DNA from: an uncultured bacterium
GTDB taxonomy: Bacteria; Verrucomicrobiota; Kiritimatiellia; RFP12; UBA1067
Assembly: GCA_900547945.1 (NCBI GenBank)
Contig: URIT01000075.1
Span: forward strand, 1 to 15,645
Reading direction: 5' to 3'
DNA: 15,645 nucleotides
Position numbers and translations under genes: made by a program. The notes beneath the pieces are model-generated. The model saw nothing but the letters and a program-made list of their open reading frames with translations. It was not told the DNA's origin and made no database searches. Below are positions 13,432 to 15,645 of the stretch, piece after piece; positions within the stretch are counted from its first letter, which is position 1, and each line of letters begins with the position of its first letter.

Positions 13432-15519
13432 ATGAGGAAACTGATGCGAATCGGGCTTGCGTGCGCGTGCGCGCTTGCGGCGGGCGGTGCGTGGGGCGCG
13501 CCGGAGAGTCCGAAGAAGGACGTGGAGGTGGTGGCCGTCTACTACCCGCACTGGCACAAGTACCCGAAGGGGACCGAGTGGTTCGGTGCGAAGTGGGATG
13601 CGGGCGAATGGGACTTCGTGAAGACCGCACGCGCGCTCTTCCCCGGGCACAAGCAGCCGCTCCGCCCCTATCCCGGCTACCTTGACGGCGCGGACCCGAA
13701 GGACATGGAGACCGAGATCGCGCTGGCCGCGAACGCGGGCATCGACGTGTTCCTCTGGGACTACTACTGGTACGGCGGCAAGGTCACGCAGGAGGAGTCC
13801 ATCGAGAAGGCCTTCCTCAAGGCGCGGAACCGCGGCCGGATGAAGTTCGCGCTCATGTGGTGCTACCACGAGCGCAACAACCAGTTCCGTCCGCACCTCG
13901 AACCGTCGCGCCAGGCGCTGATGACGCTCGACCACACGCCGGAGGAGTTCCTGGGGCTCATCGACCATTCGATCGCGCGCTACTTCAACCAGCCCGAGTA
14001 CTGGCGCAAGGACGGGAAGCTTTTCTTCTCGATCTACAACGTCAGCTACCTCTGGGAGACGTGGGGGAAGGACGCGGCGAAGGTGCGCGCGGCGCTGGAC
14101 GAGGCGCGGCGGCGCGTGCGCGCGGCGGGGCTCGGCGAGCTCCACCTCAACGCGCAGAACCTGCGCCCCGAGCAGGTGCCGCTCGCCGTCGAGATGGGCT
14201 TCGACTCGCTCACCGACTACAACCTCACCTGCTCGTATACGCCGAACTTCTGGAAGCGCTACGTGGCGGGCGAGCGCCTCTTCGCCTACGACGAGATCGG
14301 CGAAGGCATCCAGAAGCGCTGGAAGGCGATGCAGGCGACGGCGCTCCCCTACTTCCCGAACGTGACGACGGGCTGGGACGCGACGCCGCGCTGCCGCCTC
14401 GACGCGCCGTTCCCGTGGCCGAAGACGGCGCACTACCCCTACTGCGCCACGCTCACGAACAACACGCCCGACCGCTTCGAGCAGTACCTGCGCGCCGCCA
14501 AGGCGCACGTCCTCGCCGACCCGAAGAAGCCGGGCGTCGTCTACGTCAACGCCTGGAACGAGTACACGGAGGGCTGCTACCTACTGCCGAACAACTTCGA
14601 CGCGGACGGCTTCCTGCGCGCCATCGCCGCCGTCTTCGGCCGCACGCCCGCGAACGAATACACCTACGTGAATCCCTCGACGAAGCAGCTCCTCACCGTG
14701 CCCGCCGCCACGCACGAGAACGTCGCCTACGGTCCGCACCCGAAGCAGAAGGTGGACGTGTTCCTGCCGCCGCAGGCGAAGGGCCCCGCGCCCGTCGTCG
14801 TCTACCTGCACGGCGGCGGCTGGACGGGCGGGGCGATGGTGGACCACATCGTCGGCGCGGCGCTGAGGCCGCTCCTCGCGCGCGGCGTCGCCGTCGTCGC
14901 CGTCGGCTACCGCTACATCGGCGACGCGCGCCTCGAAGGCGTCGTGCCGCCCGTCAAGGCGTGCCTCGACGACTGCGAGGCGGCGGTGCGCTTCGTCAAG
15001 GCCCATGCGAAGGAATGGAACCTCGACGTCTCGCGCCTCGCCCTCGCGGGCGGCAGCGCGGGCGCCTGCACGGCGCTCTACCTCGGCCTGAAGGACGACA
15101 ACGCGCTCGGCATCACGGCCGTCGGCCCGATCATCGCCCAGACCTCGCTCGACCCGCGCGAGACGCGCGCGTGGATCCCGAACGCCACCTACGGCGCGCA
15201 CGCCTTCGGCTTCCGGAACTTCGACGATTGGCTCGCGAACCGCGAACGTGTGCTGCCGTGGATCGCGCGCTTCTCGCCCGCCGCGCTCGCCGGGAAGATC
15301 GCGCCCGCGCGTGCCCCGAAGATGTTCCTCCAGTACGGATCGCTGCCGAAGCCGGGCGAACGCGCGCAGGACCCCACGCACTCCGGCGCGTTCGGCCTGC
15401 GCTTCAAGGAGATCTGCGACGCGCGCGGGATTCCCTGCGAGGTGTTCACGGACGCGCGGCCGTCCTTCGGCGCGACGTTCCTGCGCCTGGCGGACACGCT
15501 CCAGGGCGGGGCGCGCTGA
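13432..15519 (+). CDS. Secreted fusion: WbsX/GH99-like domain plus alpha/beta-hydrolase esterase
   Basis: The product has 695 residues. A signal peptide covers about residues 1-23 (cleavage near AWGA). The N-terminal domain (about 30-400) resembles WbsX proteins (GH99-like TIM barrels): VAVYYPHWH at the first strand, DVFLWDYYWYGG, and the signature NAWNEYTEG at 373-381 with Glu377 and Glu380. The C-terminal domain (about 425-695) is an alpha/beta hydrolase of the BD-FAE/esterase type, with the oxyanion-hole motif HGGGW (460-464) and GGSAGA with nucleophile Ser542. The usual C-terminal GHGF histidine is replaced by a PSFG segment; a histidine in DPTHSGAFG lies earlier and may serve instead. 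The fusion suggests a protein that cleaves or binds a glycan while removing acyl groups. The ATG follows CGGAGAG at 8 nt. It is the last gene of the probable operon. The WbsX label implies glycosyltransferases historically, but secretion favours hydrolysis. Confidence 0.85.
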   Translation: MRKLMRIGLACACALAAGGAWGAPESPKKDVEVVAVYYPHWHKYPKGTEWFGAKWDAGEWDFVKTARALFPGHKQPLRPYPGYLDGADPKDMETEIALAANAGIDVFLWDYYWYGGKVTQEESIEKAFLKARNRGRMKFALMWCYHERNNQFRPHLEPSRQALMTLDHTPEEFLGLIDHSIARYFNQPEYWRKDGKLFFSIYNVSYLWETWGKDAAKVRAALDEARRRVRAAGLGELHLNAQNLRPEQVPLAVEMGFDSLTDYNLTCSYTPNFWKRYVAGERLFAYDEIGEGIQKRWKAMQATALPYFPNVTTGWDATPRCRLDAPFPWPKTAHYPYCATLTNNTPDRFEQYLRAAKAHVLADPKKPGVVYVNAWNEYTEGCYLLPNNFDADGFLRAIAAVFGRTPANEYTYVNPSTKQLLTVPAATHENVAYGPHPKQKVDVFLPPQAKGPAPVVVYLHGGGWTGGAMVDHIVGAALRPLLARGVAVVAVGYRYIGDARLEGVVPPVKACLDDCEAAVRFVKAHAKEWNLDVSRLALAGGSAGACTALYLGLKDDNALGITAVGPIIAQTSLDPRETRAWIPNATYGAHAFGFRNFDDWLANRERVLPWIARFSPAALAGKIAPARAPKMFLQYGSLPKPGERAQDPTHSGAFGLRFKEICDARGIPCEVFTDARPSFGATFLRLADTLQGGAR

Positions 15520-15549
15520 AGGCGCGCTTCGGCGTGCCGGCGGAGAAGA

Positions 15550-15577
15550 CGCCGCCGCCGTGGGTGCGGCGGCGGCG
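15550..15577 (+). terminator. GC-rich hairpin after the operon, possible terminator
   Basis: CGCCGCCGCCG (15550-15560) pairs perfectly with CGGCGGCGGCG (15567-15577) over a 6-nt loop. It lies 30 nt past the stop of the last gene. A weaker GCGCGC hairpin overlaps the stop codon (15511-15527). There is no T-tract, so it is not a classical intrinsic terminator but may end or protect the operon mRNA. Confidence 0.5.
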
Positions 15578-15588
15578 CGGGTCTGTCG

Positions 15589-15645
15589 CGGGTAATGGGT
15601 TAGTGGGTTGCGCAGCCCACCAGCCGAATTGAGGATTAGGGTCGT
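15589..15645. repeat. G-rich short repeats and palindrome at the window end
   Basis: Units GGGTAAT, GGGTTAGT and GGGTTG follow one another (15590-15610). The last unit runs into a near-palindrome, GTGGGTTGCGCAGCCCAC (15603-15620), with one G-T pair. The pattern recalls the heptamer-edged element at 1585-1868 but with different units. It may be the start of another intergenic repeat, cut off by the window. Confidence 0.45.

Noticed and set aside
13427..13435. Minimal ATG-ACA-TGA open frame overlapping the start of the WbsX-esterase gene
   Set aside because: The ATG at 13432 has a signal peptide in frame and a ribosome site upstream. A two-codon frame by chance is likely, and no attenuation context is visible.
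11590..14508. Very long open frame on the minus strand
   Set aside because: It lies antisense to two genes with clear domains and signal peptides, is rich in Arg, Ala and Pro, and shows no domain pattern. Long antisense frames are expected in DNA this GC-rich.
1..15645. tRNA, rRNA or known riboswitch
   Set aside because: No cloverleaf with a TTCGA-type arm, rRNA segment or recognisable riboswitch core was found while reading the intergenic gaps, which are mostly under 120 bp.

Overview
The window is about two thirds G+C and almost entirely coding, with short intergenic gaps. Its gene content suggests an uncultured, polysaccharide-degrading bacterium of the Planctomycetes-Verrucomicrobia-Chlamydiae group, most likely a Kiritimatiellae-type gut lineage. 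The reasons are secreted glycoside hydrolase-like proteins, an Asp-box propeller, a surface protein with autotransporter-type beta-strand repeats, a WbsX-like/esterase fusion, and a sigma factor linked to a TPR lipoprotein and a non-standard membrane anti-sigma candidate. The taxonomic call is an inference from gene content, because no rRNA or marker phylogeny could be run.

Left part (1-6152), housekeeping and regulation. The 3' end of an Asp-box (BNR) protein converges on ychF, which is on the minus strand. Between ychF and the next plus-strand operon lies a highly structured non-coding element (1585-1868): inverted arrays of an AGGTTTT-type heptamer around a perfect 29-bp inverted repeat, placed exactly between two divergent promoters. 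The plus-strand operon encodes a TPR lipoprotein, an ECF-like sigma factor and a membrane protein; the last two genes overlap by ATGA. The membrane protein looks like an anti-sigma factor whose C-terminal part carries two QW-type (prenyltransferase/terpene-cyclase-like) repeats. Obg and a YfcE-type phosphodiesterase follow.

Right part (6189-15519), carbohydrate locus. A secreted GH10 xylanase-like enzyme converges with an AraC-family regulator. Divergent from the regulator is a probable three-gene operon: a secreted DUF6259-like TIM-barrel protein, a secreted beta-strand-repeat surface protein split by a frameshift at a run of nine G, and a secreted two-domain protein (WbsX/GH99-like plus alpha/beta-hydrolase esterase). 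Two 11-bp direct repeats between the regulator and this operon are good candidates for its operator. The locus looks like an inducible system for a plant or host polysaccharide; the substrate is not determined by the sequence, although the GH10 enzyme points to xylan.

A regulatory theme runs through the window. The 9-mer TGCTATACT (an extended -10 box) occurs in front of ychF, the TPR/sigma operon and obg, and a one-mismatch copy lies in front of the araC-type gene. For obg and the araC-type gene the box lies so close to the start codon that the mRNAs should be leaderless. The window ends in a GC-rich hairpin followed by short G-rich repeats that may begin a second repeat element.
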